DNA from: Acidobacteriaceae bacterium | GTDB lineage: Bacteria > Acidobacteriota > Terriglobia > Terriglobales > Acidobacteriaceae | DNA length: 64,000 nt | Direction: 5' to 3' | Assembly (NCBI GenBank): GCA_025462735.1 | Contig: JAOAPC010000008.1 | Span: forward strand, 372,001-436,000 | Shown: piece by piece, positions 17,422-25,259 of the stretch | How the letters are laid out: the number at the start of each line of letters is the position of its first letter | Numbering within the stretch: the first letter of the stretch is position 1 | Program-made: the position numbers and the translations under genes | Notes under the pieces: model-generated | Database searches by the model: none | Told to the model about the DNA's origin: nothing | Seen by the model: the letters and a program-made list of their open reading frames with translations, nothing else

Positions 17422-18042
17422 ATGCTGAAGAAAGCGTTGTCGGCGGGGACGCTCATTATTTTGTTCGTGTCGTTTTCTGCGGCGCAGGAGGTCGGCCATT
17501 TTGATGCCAGCGTCGGTTACGGTGCGGCTTTCAGCAAGACGTCGAGTAATGGATTTAACGGGGTCACCGTCTCGCCGACGAATGCAGGAATGATTCTCGG
17601 CACCTTCCGTTTCCGCTTTAACCGGACGCACGGGATCGAACTAAATATTGGCCGCACTAACAATTCGCAGGTTTATATCCTGGGCTCCAACGATTATCGC
17701 GTGCAGACCACAATCACGGAATACAGCGGCGCTTATGTGTTCAGCCCGTTTCACTTTCAGAAGCTAGAGCCGTTCCTGTTGGCCGGCGGCGGCGCCCTGC
17801 GCTTCGATCCGGGCAACCAATTGATCAACGGGAATGCCTCCCCGTTCGGTGCTGCCCGGCAGACCTCGATGGCGTTCCTTTACGGTGGAGGAGTGGATTA
17901 TCGCGTTTGGTGGCGAATCGGCCTCCGACTTCAGTACCGAGGACTGATTTATAAGGAGCCCACATTCCATGTGACGCAGTTTTTCACCGGGGTGCGAGGA
18001 CACATAGCTGAGCCCTCGCTCGGAATCGTTTTCAATTTCTGA
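17422..18042 (+). CDS. Outer-membrane beta-barrel protein
   Basis: A 206-residue exported protein. The ATG at 17422 follows AAAGGA with short spacing. The signal peptide is MLKKALSAGTLIILFVSFSAAQ. The mature part has eight alternating amphipathic strands (for example GTFRFRFNRTHGIELNIG, FLYGGGVDYRVWWRIGLRL) and ends in a C-terminal Phe (IVFNF), the usual BAM-recognised ending of an OmpA/OmpX-like small barrel. The specific function is unknown. Its stop directly abuts the stop of the convergent M50 protease gene. Confidence 0.82.
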   Translation: MLKKALSAGTLIILFVSFSAAQEVGHFDASVGYGAAFSKTSSNGFNGVTVSPTNAGMILGTFRFRFNRTHGIELNIGRTNNSQVYILGSNDYRVQTTITEYSGAYVFSPFHFQKLEPFLLAGGGALRFDPGNQLINGNASPFGAARQTSMAFLYGGGVDYRVWWRIGLRLQYRGLIYKEPTFHVTQFFTGVRGHIAEPSLGIVFNF

Positions 18043-19158
18043 TCAGGATTCGAGCGCGGCCTTGCGCAGCTTGCGAGTCTCGGCCAGCAGTGCCATAGAG
18101 TGCATAAGGTTCTGCAAGGTGATGATTCCCACCAGTTGCTGATTGTCTACCACCGGAATGATGCTCAGGTTGCGAGCGCTGAGTTTGCGAAAAGCTGAGG
18201 ACAGAGACTCGCTCTTTTGGGCGACGTCGAAAATTCGATTCATCACCGCCTGCACGTAGCCGTTCCCTTCCCGCCGCAGGGTTTGAAGGATCTTCTGCTT
18301 TGAGACTACGCCCACCATATCTGCTCCGCGGATGACGGGAAAATCGTCCTGCAAGGAATGGACGGCTTTCTCGAGTGCATCCTCGAGCGTGTCGGCCGGC
18401 GAGAGCGTAGCGAAATCGGTAAGCATGATGTCTTCGAGGTGCACTGTCTCAAGCACCGAGCGAAACACCGCCGAACGCTCTTCGATCTGCGCCGCGATAA
18501 ACAGGAAAATACCGATTACCGAGAACCAGTAATTCCACCAGCCTGCGGCCATGAATGCGATCGCGAAGCCGCGGCCGAGGCTTATCGCACGGCGAGTGGC
18601 GCTGACAGGATCCATGGAGCGGCTGAAGATTGCGCGCAGAACACGTCCGCCATCCATTGGATACGCAGGCAAAAGATTAAATAGTCCAAGCCAGAGGTTC
18701 GCCCAAACCAGGCTGTGCGGCAGGTTCTGCGAAGTCACATACGGGTCCGCCCACAAGCGGTCATGAGGCATGGCGACGCTGACGCTAAGGAAGACCGCGG
18801 AAACTCCGGCGATCAAAAAGTTTACGATCGGGCCTGCAGCGGCGATTCGCGCGTCGCGCTTCCAATCTGCCGGCACCTCGGGTTGGGATTCGTCGAAGAT
18901 TGTGACCCCGCCGATAGGCAACAGCACAATGCCCTTTGGCGGAATTCCTGAGTGCTTTCCTACGAGCGCATGACCCAGCTCGTGCAACACTACTGAGCCG
19001 AACACGATGGCCAGCAGCGCCGTCCCTCGCCAGGGGCTGATGGCATTTCGCGCCATCTGCTCATTCGCCAATACAAAAAGCAGCAACAGTAAGAACGAGA
19101 GGTGGATTCGGATTTCGACTCCGAAGATTCGTCCCGCGTGAATGGACCAGGTTCGCAT
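18043..19158 (-). CDS. M50 site-2-type metalloprotease with CBS domain pair
   Basis: A 371-residue polytopic membrane zinc protease. The ATG at 19158 (AGAAGG upstream) is chosen; the open frame runs further upstream into the divergent rsmD region. The zinc motif HELGH is at residues 59-63 and the third ligand is in LLPAYPMDGGRVL (around 171-183). Five to six transmembrane helices are predicted. Two CBS domains at about 245-365 (LEDIMLTDF, VVSKQKILQTL, IPVVDNQQLVGIITLQNLM) suggest control by an adenine nucleotide. Family members cleave membrane substrates such as anti-sigma factors; the substrate here is unknown. Confidence 0.93.
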   Translation of the reverse strand: MRTWSIHAGRIFGVEIRIHLSFLLLLLFVLANEQMARNAISPWRGTALLAIVFGSVVLHELGHALVGKHSGIPPKGIVLLPIGGVTIFDESQPEVPADWKRDARIAAAGPIVNFLIAGVSAVFLSVSVAMPHDRLWADPYVTSQNLPHSLVWANLWLGLFNLLPAYPMDGGRVLRAIFSRSMDPVSATRRAISLGRGFAIAFMAAGWWNYWFSVIGIFLFIAAQIEERSAVFRSVLETVHLEDIMLTDFATLSPADTLEDALEKAVHSLQDDFPVIRGADMVGVVSKQKILQTLRREGNGYVQAVMNRIFDVAQKSESLSSAFRKLSARNLSIIPVVDNQQLVGIITLQNLMHSMALLAETRKLRKAALES

Positions 19159-19261
19159 CGCCTTCTGTAATCTTATACGGTTATACGACCGGTCGCGGAC
19201 CCGCGTTGCGAACATTCGACACGGGAGTGCACGCTGAGAGTTTCTCAACCGGGTCAAAGCC

Positions 19262-19825
19262 ATGCGCATCATTGCTGGGAAATTTCGCAGCCGTCGGTTA
19301 GGACCGATACGTGGCACGGATATCAGGCCAACCTCGGACCGACTGCGAGAAACTTTGTTCAACGTACTCAGCGCCGGTAATCCCGCAGGGCTCGAAGGTT
19401 CAGTATGGTTGGATCTGTTCGCCGGAACTGGGGCTGTAGGAATCGAGGCGCTCAGTCGCGGTGCGGCGATGGTTTATTTTGTCGAGTCATCCAAGCCTGC
19501 GGTCGAACTGCTTCGCCGGAATTTGCAGCCACTCGGAGTTAATGGCAAATTCCAAATTCTGCAGCAAAATGTCGAGCGCGCAATTCCACTTCTCGATCGG
19601 CAGCGGGTCAGACCTGATTTCATCTTTCTTGATCCACCATATGCACTGCGAGAGGCGTATCAGGCAACCCTAGCGGCTTTGGGAAATTCGACGCTTATCG
19701 AACGGGGATTGATCGTGACCGAACACGAGAGGAAATTCGATCCCGGCGAAGAGTTTCGAGGTATTCACCGGGTTCGCAAGCTGGAGCAAGGCGATGCGGC
19801 TCTAAGCTTTTACCGACGAAAATAG
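19262..19825 (+). CDS. rsmD: 16S rRNA (guanine(966)-N2)-methyltransferase
   Basis: A 187-residue SAM-dependent methyltransferase modifying G966 of 16S rRNA. It starts MRIIAGKFRSRRL and carries PTSDRLRETLFNVL. The SAM loop is LDLFAGTGAVGIEALSRGA and the catalytic DPPY is at 124-127. The start is 103 bp from the start of the divergent M50 protease gene. In many genomes rsmD is followed by coaD, but here an unrelated convergent gene follows. Confidence 0.95.
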   Translation: MRIIAGKFRSRRLGPIRGTDIRPTSDRLRETLFNVLSAGNPAGLEGSVWLDLFAGTGAVGIEALSRGAAMVYFVESSKPAVELLRRNLQPLGVNGKFQILQQNVERAIPLLDRQRVRPDFIFLDPPYALREAYQATLAALGNSTLIERGLIVTEHERKFDPGEEFRGIHRVRKLEQGDAALSFYRRK

Positions 19826-19867
19826 TTCCATCACCTTCCCGCTTGGCCAAAAGCCAAAGGTCGAAGA

Positions 19868-20419
19868 CTACATCAGCAACTCATCCGCTCGTCGGACGAT
19901 TGGGTGCTGCATTTCCTGCAGCTCATTCTTGACGCAATTCAATCCGTAGACGCACTGCTCAAAATGATCAGACAGGCGCTCGAACAGCGGAGCAACTTTC
20001 GTATATTCGAAGCAGTCGAACTTGGAAACAATGTAATAACTTTCCTTGCCCGCCTTCACCCAGTCGATAAAGCTCTCCAGACGATTGCGGCGCAAGCGCA
20101 GGTGGTTGATGCTTTCCGGGAACATGCCGGTGAAGAACAGAGTGTAGTCGCCGATGTGCTTGCGGACCTGCCGCTCGCGGTCGAAAGAGGGGGCAGGACC
20201 GAAAACCGGGTTCGATTCCACCAGCATCTCGCCGACGTCGGTAAGCGGCTTGCCGGCTTCGTTGCGGACCTTGAAGAGCTGCTCGGCATCACAGAACTCA
20301 GCCAGCAGGTGGGCGACATAGCCTACAAGCTCCGCGTCCCGAATCCCGATTTCGTGGGCATAATGGCGCCCCACCATTTCAAGAAATAGCTTCTGCAGCG
20401 GATGATCGTCGGAAATCAT
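19868..20419 (-). CDS. Conserved hypothetical protein, soluble helical
   Basis: A 183-residue cytoplasmic protein with no signal or membrane segment, largely alpha-helical. Recognisable stretches are the N-terminal LQKLFLEMVGRHYAHEIGI, ELVGYVAHLLAEFCD and YIVSKFDCFEYTKVAPLFERL. I do not recognise a characterised family. Its upstream region is a perfect 17-bp tandem array. The last unit supplies an AGAGGAG Shine-Dalgarno before the ATG, so each repeat carries an SD-like word. Copy-number changes could affect expression. Its codon use and length look like a real gene. Confidence 0.75.
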   Translation of the reverse strand: MISDDHPLQKLFLEMVGRHYAHEIGIRDAELVGYVAHLLAEFCDAEQLFKVRNEAGKPLTDVGEMLVESNPVFGPAPSFDRERQVRKHIGDYTLFFTGMFPESINHLRLRRNRLESFIDWVKAGKESYYIVSKFDCFEYTKVAPLFERLSDHFEQCVYGLNCVKNELQEMQHPIVRRADELLM

Positions 20420-20420
20420 T

Positions 20421-20488
20421 TATGCTCCTCTGGCCAATATGCTTCTCTGGCCAATATGCTTCTCTGGCCAATATGCTTCTCTGGCCAA
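20421..20488. repeat. 17-bp tandem repeat, four copies, in 5' leader
   Basis: Four consecutive 17-bp units start at 20421, 20438, 20455 and 20472, with consensus TATGCTTCTCTGGCCAA; only the first differs (CTCCTC for CTTCTC). Read on the minus strand, each unit holds GGCCAGAGAAG or GGCCAGAGGAG. The gene-proximal unit gives the likely Shine-Dalgarno of the gene at 19868-20419. Confidence 0.95.
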
Positions 20489-20839
20489 CTCCGATTTGGA
20501 TGCACCGCAATTCGCCCTTCTGGGTTAGATACCGCATTAAACAGGGCAAAACAAGTAACTTTCGTAGTGCGAACTACTGCGCGTTCCCTCTTGGTTATAA
20601 ACCCGTGAATTTATACAGGGTTGCTGGAATGTGGGATTGTTGTCACTTTCGAGCGAGGGCTGCTAATTACCTTCCAGCGGCCGGATTCGCAGACTTTCCA
20701 GATAGGACACTTTCGGATAGCCCAGACCTTTCGAGTACAATTCCGGCTGCAAGGGAACCTGACCGTATTTCCGCTTCCCGAAGTTGTTCGCAAATGGCGG
20801 AACTGACCCCGAGGGGCGAGTAATTTCACTGAACGAGCC
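20489..20839. other. Intergenic region without a recognisable gene
   Basis: 351 bases between the tandem array and ridA. Short open frames occur on both strands but none has a plausible start site or composition. It must contain the promoters of the two divergent neighbours, but I could not assign boxes with confidence. A small AT-rich stretch near 20595-20625 (TTATAAACCC) is the best candidate promoter-like sequence. Confidence 0.5.
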
Positions 20840-21283
20840 ATGAATCGTAAGAATATTTCAAGCGGCACTCCCTGGGAGCCAGTTGTCGGCTACTCCCGCG
20901 CTGTCCGCATCGGCAACTACGTGTGCGTTTCGGGAACAACCGCAACCGGGCCGGACGGCAAAATCGCTGGGCGCGGAGACGTTTATGCCCAAGCCGTACA
21001 AACACTAAAGAACATCGAATCCGCGTTGAAGAAAGCTGGCGCGAGTTTAGCCGATGTGGTGCGCACACGCATGTATGTGACCAACATCGCAGACTGGGAG
21101 AAAGTCGGAAAGGCGCATGGCGAATTCTTTGGCGAGATTCGCCCCGCAACTGCGATGTTGGGGATCACGGCGCTGGTCTCGCCGGACATGCTGGTTGAAA
21201 TTGAAGCCGAAGCGATGATCGCTGAATCCACGGCCAAGAAGCGAGCTCCGAAGAAAGTGGCACGGGGGAAAAGAAAACGATGA
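20840..21283 (+). CDS. RidA/YjgF family protein
   Basis: A 147-residue RidA-like enamine/imine deaminase family protein. Features are [54 protein letters not shown], where the Arg is the usual carboxylate-binding residue, and [22 protein letters not shown] basic C-terminal extension ([15 protein letters not shown]) of about 18 residues is unusual for the family. It overlaps the downstream amidohydrolase by four bases (ATGA), so the pair forms an operon. RidA proteins destroy reactive 2-aminoacrylate; others act on pathway-specific imines. Confidence 0.92.
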   Translation: MNRKNISSGTPWEPVVGYSRAVRIGNYVCVSGTTATGPDGKIAGRGDVYAQAVQTLKNIESALKKAGASLADVVRTRMYVTNIADWEKVGKAHGEFFGEIRPATAMLGITALVSPDMLVEIEAEAMIAESTAKKRAPKKVARGKRKR

Positions 21284-22587
21284 AAAGCTCCATGACGCAG
21301 ACGAAATCCTTATCAGTGATTCTGGTTCTGCTGGCACTCTCTACCGCAGTTTCCGCCCAGACATCCGGCAAGCGGACGGTTATACACGCGGGCAAGCTGC
21401 TTGACGTAAAAACTGGCAGAGTGGAGACGAACCAGGCCATCGTCATCGAAGGCGACAAGATCGTGAGCGTCGGTCCGGTTTCGGCGGTCAAAACTTCTCC
21501 CAGCGATCGCACGATCGATTTACCGAATGCGACCGTCCTGCCCGGTTTGATTGACGCGCACACCCATCTCACTTTCAATCCGCACTTTGGGTATGAAAAT
21601 CTAGCTATATCCGTACCGCGAGAAGCGCTAATTGGCGCGCACAACGCTCGCGTGACGCTCGAAGCAGGCATTACGACGGTGCGCAATGTAGGGGCAGACG
21701 GTTACGCCGACGTTGCTCTTCGCGACGCCATCAATGCTGGCGATGTCCCAGGGCCTCGTATGCTGGTCAGCGGCCCGCCACTTGGCATTACAGGCGGACA
21801 TTGCGACAACGATTTGCTTCCTTATGAGTACCACGCCATCGAGGCTGGGGTTGCGGATGGAGTAGAGCAAGTGCAGCACAAGGTGCGCGAAGTCATCAAG
21901 TACGGCGCCGATCTCATTAAGGTCTGTGCGACCGGCGGTGTGCTCTCGAAGGGGGACGATGCCAACGCCTCGCAATACACTCTGGAGGAAATGAGAGCTA
22001 TTGTCGCCGATGCCCACCGGCTCGGGAGAAAAGTTGCCGCGCATGCGCACGGCGCGCAGGGTGTGATCTGGGCGTCGGAAGCCGGCGTGGATTCGGTTGA
22101 GCACGGGCACCTGATGAACGACGCCGCTATCGCCACGCTGAAGAAGAATGGCACCTACCTTGTCCCGACTCTTTATCTCCTCGACTGGCAACAAGGACAC
22201 GCCGCCGAGGCCAACCTTCCCGATTACGCGAAGAAAAAAATGGAAATGGTTTCGCAAGTTGGCAAAGCGAATGCCAAAAAGGCGTTTGAAGTCGGAGTCA
22301 AGATTGGGATGGGGACCGATGCGGCCGTGTATCCGCACGGATTAAACGCGCACGAACTGGCTGTATACGTGAGTCTCGGCATGAGTCCTTTGCAAGCGAT
22401 TCAAACCGCGACGATCAATGATGCAGATCTGCTGGGTTGGTCTGACAAGGTGGGAACTATTGACCCCGGCAAATGGGCGGACATCATCGCCGTCGACGAC
22501 GACCCGTCGCACGATGTTACCACCCTGCAAAATGTAAAGTTCGTGATGAAGGGCGGCGAAGTAGTGAAGAACGAGTACTCTAAATAA
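21280..22587 (+). CDS. Exported metal-dependent amidohydrolase
   Basis: A 435-residue amidohydrolase of the imidazolonepropionase/prolidase-like group. The signal peptide is at residues about 8-27 (ending AVSAQ). Metal ligands are DAHTH, the probable carboxylated Lys in [23 protein letters not shown] and GTDAAV. The C-terminal beta-domain ends [10 protein letters not shown]. Relatives hydrolyse Xaa-Pro dipeptides or cyclic amides in the periplasm; the substrate is not deducible. The start overlaps ridA and a strong bidirectional terminator follows. Confidence 0.9.
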   Translation: MKSSMTQTKSLSVILVLLALSTAVSAQTSGKRTVIHAGKLLDVKTGRVETNQAIVIEGDKIVSVGPVSAVKTSPSDRTIDLPNATVLPGLIDAHTHLTFNPHFGYENLAISVPREALIGAHNARVTLEAGITTVRNVGADGYADVALRDAINAGDVPGPRMLVSGPPLGITGGHCDNDLLPYEYHAIEAGVADGVEQVQHKVREVIKYGADLIKVCATGGVLSKGDDANASQYTLEEMRAIVADAHRLGRKVAAHAHGAQGVIWASEAGVDSVEHGHLMNDAAIATLKKNGTYLVPTLYLLDWQQGHAAEANLPDYAKKKMEMVSQVGKANAKKAFEVGVKIGMGTDAAVYPHGLNAHELAVYVSLGMSPLQAIQTATINDADLLGWSDKVGTIDPGKWADIIAVDDDPSHDVTTLQNVKFVMKGGEVVKNEYSK

Positions 22588-22621
22588 AACTACGCGACGG
22601 ACCCCGACATCGTTCAAAACA

Positions 22622-22649
22622 AAAAAGCCGGCCAGAAGGCCGGCTTTTT
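22622..22649. terminator. Bidirectional rho-independent terminator
   Basis: The stem AAAAAGCCGGCC (22622-22633) and GGCCGGCTTTTT (22638-22649) is a perfect 12-bp inverted repeat with an AGAA loop. A-tract and T-tract lie on opposite sides, so it works for both the amidohydrolase (plus) and HU (minus) genes converging here. Confidence 0.95.
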
Positions 22650-22663
22650 CATTAAATCGAAAA

Positions 22664-22957
22664 CTATTTCTTGGGTGCGATCGCGTCTTTCGCCGCCTTG
22701 GCGACGCGGAACTTTACGACCGTCTTAGCCTTGATCTGAATCGGCTCACCGGTCTGCGGGTTACGTCCCATGCGGGCTTTGCGGTGCGCCTTCACTAGGC
22801 GTCCGAGGCCGGGGACCACAAATACGCCGCTCTTCTTGGTTTCTTTAATTGCGGTGTCGGCCAGGTGCTCCAGAAATGAGGCCGCCGTCTTGTTATTCAA
22901 TTCCGTCTTCTCCGCCAAATGGCGGATGAGTTGCGTCTTAGTCAGTCCTGATGCCAT
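22664..22957 (-). CDS. HU-family DNA-binding protein
   Basis: A 97-residue histone-like protein. It starts with SGLTKTQLIRHLAEKTEL and has the beta-arm region PGLGRLVKAHRKARMGRNPQTGEPIQI, with the intercalating-proline NPQTGE motif, and a Lys-rich end. A strong Shine-Dalgarno (AGAGGAGG, 4-base spacing) precedes the ATG at 22957. It compacts chromosomal DNA as a dimer. It is a single-gene unit with a shared terminator. Whether it is HU or an IHF-like paralogue cannot be decided from one copy. Confidence 0.95.
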   Translation of the reverse strand: MASGLTKTQLIRHLAEKTELNNKTAASFLEHLADTAIKETKKSGVFVVPGLGRLVKAHRKARMGRNPQTGEPIQIKAKTVVKFRVAKAAKDAIAPKK

Positions 22958-23220
22958 GAATCCTCCTCTTAAGTTAGCGAAATGATTTCCTGTCAGAATG
23001 CGACTTCATCTTAATACTGTGAGCTGTGGAAAAACAGCGGATTAACCATATTTTATGCGGGTTTTTGGCTTTGTGAACCAAAAAAGGCCACAAAAATCAC
23101 GTTCTGCAGCACGACGGCTTCAAAAAGGGCATGTAAAACGCGCTTTCGAACGCTTGACCAGCCGCTTCAGCAGTCGCCAACCGCCGCGGGAGGCCATTGG
23201 CCTCAGCCTATAATTTCTGA

Positions 23221-23901
23221 ATGCTCGGCAGGCTGTCGCTAGTTCTTTGCTTGTGGCTATTGTTTGCGGCGACCCTCGTCCGGGCGCAGCAAGCTCCTCC
23301 AGCCTCAGACTCGCTTTCTATTTCTACGAATGCGCTGCCCAAAGCCTCACTCTGGGAACCGTATATAGCGAACCTGCAAGCTTCGGGCGGAATTGAGCCT
23401 TATCACTGGCACATTGTTGCGGGTTCTGTGCCCCGCGGCTTTGTACTGAATGAAAGTGGCACATTGACGGGTGTTCTGGATGAACCTGGCGAATACGAAT
23501 TCATGGTTCTTGTTACTGATAACGACAAGCCACCCAAGTATGGCAAGCAGCAACTTGTGCTCAGTACCGAGATCCCGATGACTGCAGACTGGCTGCGGAA
23601 AGTGCAAGTCAGCGGCCAGCGAATCGACGGATCAATTAAGGTTTCTAATCACACCGGGCGCGATTTTGATCTGACGTTCATTGTGCTGGCAGTAAATGAC
23701 ATCGGGCGGGCTACCGCGATTGGGTATCAACACTTCGCGCTGAAGCGAGACACGCGGGACATGGAAATTCCCTTTGGCGATACGCTCTCCCCCGGGAACT
23801 ACGTTGTGAATGTCGATGTAGTCGGGGAGGAGCCAGTCTCGTATCGGATATTTCGCGCTCGGCTGGTGACTGAAAATGAATCGATTACTCAAGGACCGTA
23901 A
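23221..23901 (+). CDS. Secreted protein with putative Ig-like domain
   Basis: A 226-residue exported protein with signal peptide MLGRLSLVLCLWLLFAATLVRAQ. Residues about 33-120 form a He_PIG-type Ig-like fold (LWEPYIANLQASGGIEPYHWHIVAG, VPRGFVLNESGTLTGVLDEPGEYEFMVLVTD). The second half is a further beta-sandwich of unknown type. No catalytic motif is seen. It is probably an envelope or cell-surface accessory protein. It is followed by an 846-bp region without a clear gene. Confidence 0.78.
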   Translation: MLGRLSLVLCLWLLFAATLVRAQQAPPASDSLSISTNALPKASLWEPYIANLQASGGIEPYHWHIVAGSVPRGFVLNESGTLTGVLDEPGEYEFMVLVTDNDKPPKYGKQQLVLSTEIPMTADWLRKVQVSGQRIDGSIKVSNHTGRDFDLTFIVLAVNDIGRATAIGYQHFALKRDTRDMEIPFGDTLSPGNYVVNVDVVGEEPVSYRIFRARLVTENESITQGP

Positions 23902-24747
23902 TCGGGACTGGCACAAGATTGGGCCGGGCGCAGCGCCCCCGCCTGGAAGCTTAAAGGGCCGTTCTTATGTTGGGGGAGGAGCGAGTGGAGAACCGGCCGC
24001 TCCAGAACGCATTGACGCTGCCTATAACGCGCGAACGCTCGGTCCGCAGCGCTAAAAATAAGAGTCCCGAGGTGATGTTGATCTCATTCGTCTCGGCCAG
24101 TAGCTCGCTTTAGACCCTTGCCGACCTGCATTGATTACTATCCTTACGGACTGTAACCGGCGATCGTGCTCGGGCTCCGGGCTTACCGCCAACCGGATAA
24201 ATCAGTTCAACGCCTGCGGGACTCTATCCTGCCTTCGACTGGGTTTCTTGTTCTCCTCGACCAGCGCTTTGCTATAGAGCCTTACTGGCCCTCCTTCAGT
24301 CATTCTGCATGAGTGATCCGCCAGTTCGCTGGTTGCCCAGCATTCTCGCGTTAACTCTTGCTTCCTGCCGAAGGTGACCTCGCTTGACCCCCGGACGCCG
24401 CACCAACCGGAAAAACTTCAGAAACTGTCAAAGAACGATTATGGTTTTACACCTTATAAAAACTGGGTCAACAGAAAAAACGAATTTGGATGTGCTTTGA
24501 TTTCAATCGAGTGCAGCTCATTCACAGGCGTGTGCAGCGCAATTGGTGCAGGCACGAATTCGGACGATCACAATGCATGCGGGTTTGGAGGTTTTTCGGG
24601 GATTTACGTAAGACCTTCGTCTTATGCGAGCCGCAAAAAATAGAATGCCATTTGTGAAAATCACGCACAATCCGCGCCAGTCTTGCTAACCGCGCAACCT
24701 GGGTTCGCGATGCGGTATAACTAAATTGATCTGCCGACGTTTACCGG
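23902..24747. other. Unexplained 846-bp intergenic region
   Basis: No frame in this stretch is convincing; the longest plus-strand frame (24374-24643) has poor composition and no ribosome site. The first 500 bases are GC-rich, with a compact palindrome GGGCGCAGCGCCC near 23926-23938. The last 350 are clearly richer in A and T, with a small TAAGAC/GTCTTA hairpin at 24609-24624. On the minus strand 24208-24330 shows a short stop-free stretch that may be a decayed gene. I looked for tmRNA, RNase P, SRP RNA and 6S hallmarks and found none. Confidence 0.55.
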
Positions 24748-25131
24748 ATGCGCAAAATCCTATCTTCAAAACTAAAACTCCAGTGCCTGGCCTGCGCTGT
24801 CGCGCTCCTGCTTGCTCTGTGCTGCGGATGTGAAGTCCAGCGGCGCAGAAGCGATTCCGAGTTAGGATTGAGCCCGCAACAGGCCTCGGGGAGGCACATC
24901 TATGATCAGTATTGTGACCGCTGCCACGCGCCTTATTCTTCTCGAAAACGGCAGGGACCGAGCCTGAGAGGCGTGTTCAAGCGCCAATATCTCCAGGCTA
25001 GCGGTCTACCGGCCAATGATGACCGCGCCAGGGACATCATTCGCATGGGGCGGAACAAGATGGAGGGCTTCAGCAATGTGCTCACCGACGAACAGGTTAA
25101 TGATCTCCTCGCATACCTGCACACGTTGTAA
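24748..25131 (+). CDS. Class I c-type cytochrome, exported
   Basis: A 127-residue monohaem cytochrome c. A hydrophobic leader covers residues about 9-28 (CLACAVALLLALCCGC); the final Cys could be lipidated, although the lipobox is not canonical. The haem site is CDRCH, and a distal Met is likely in RNKMEGFSN. The fold ends with LTDEQVNDLLAYLHTL, the common C-terminal helix. It probably carries electrons in the periplasm; the partner oxidase is not in this window. It is monocistronic. Confidence 0.9.
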   Translation: MRKILSSKLKLQCLACAVALLLALCCGCEVQRRRSDSELGLSPQQASGRHIYDQYCDRCHAPYSSRKRQGPSLRGVFKRQYLQASGLPANDDRARDIIRMGRNKMEGFSNVLTDEQVNDLLAYLHTL

Positions 25132-25142
25132 TTTCGAACGCT

Positions 25143-25170
25143 TAACCACAGAGGACACCGAGATATACAG
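25143..25170. repeat. CACAGAG-type dispersed word repeat, second copy
   Basis: AACCACAGAGGACACCGAGATA and following bases resemble the motif at 532-575. A 14-15 bp direct repeat (TTAAGATTCAACTC, TTAAGATTCAATCTC) lies just downstream at about 25213-25241. Confidence 0.45.
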
Positions 25171-25259
25171 GGATGCCATGAACTAAAATTGCCGCGAGCT
25201 GTTGTCCAGAATTAAGATTCAACTCTTAAGATTCAATCTCTTCCTCCTCGAGGTCGTTC

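Noticed and set aside
20205-20222. GGGTTCGATTCCAC, another T-arm lookalike
   Set aside because: It is inside the hypothetical coding gene at 19868-20419 with no cloverleaf.
24374-24643. An 89-residue open frame in the 846-bp gap
   Set aside because: No ribosome binding site, low-complexity unnatural composition and no recognisable domain.
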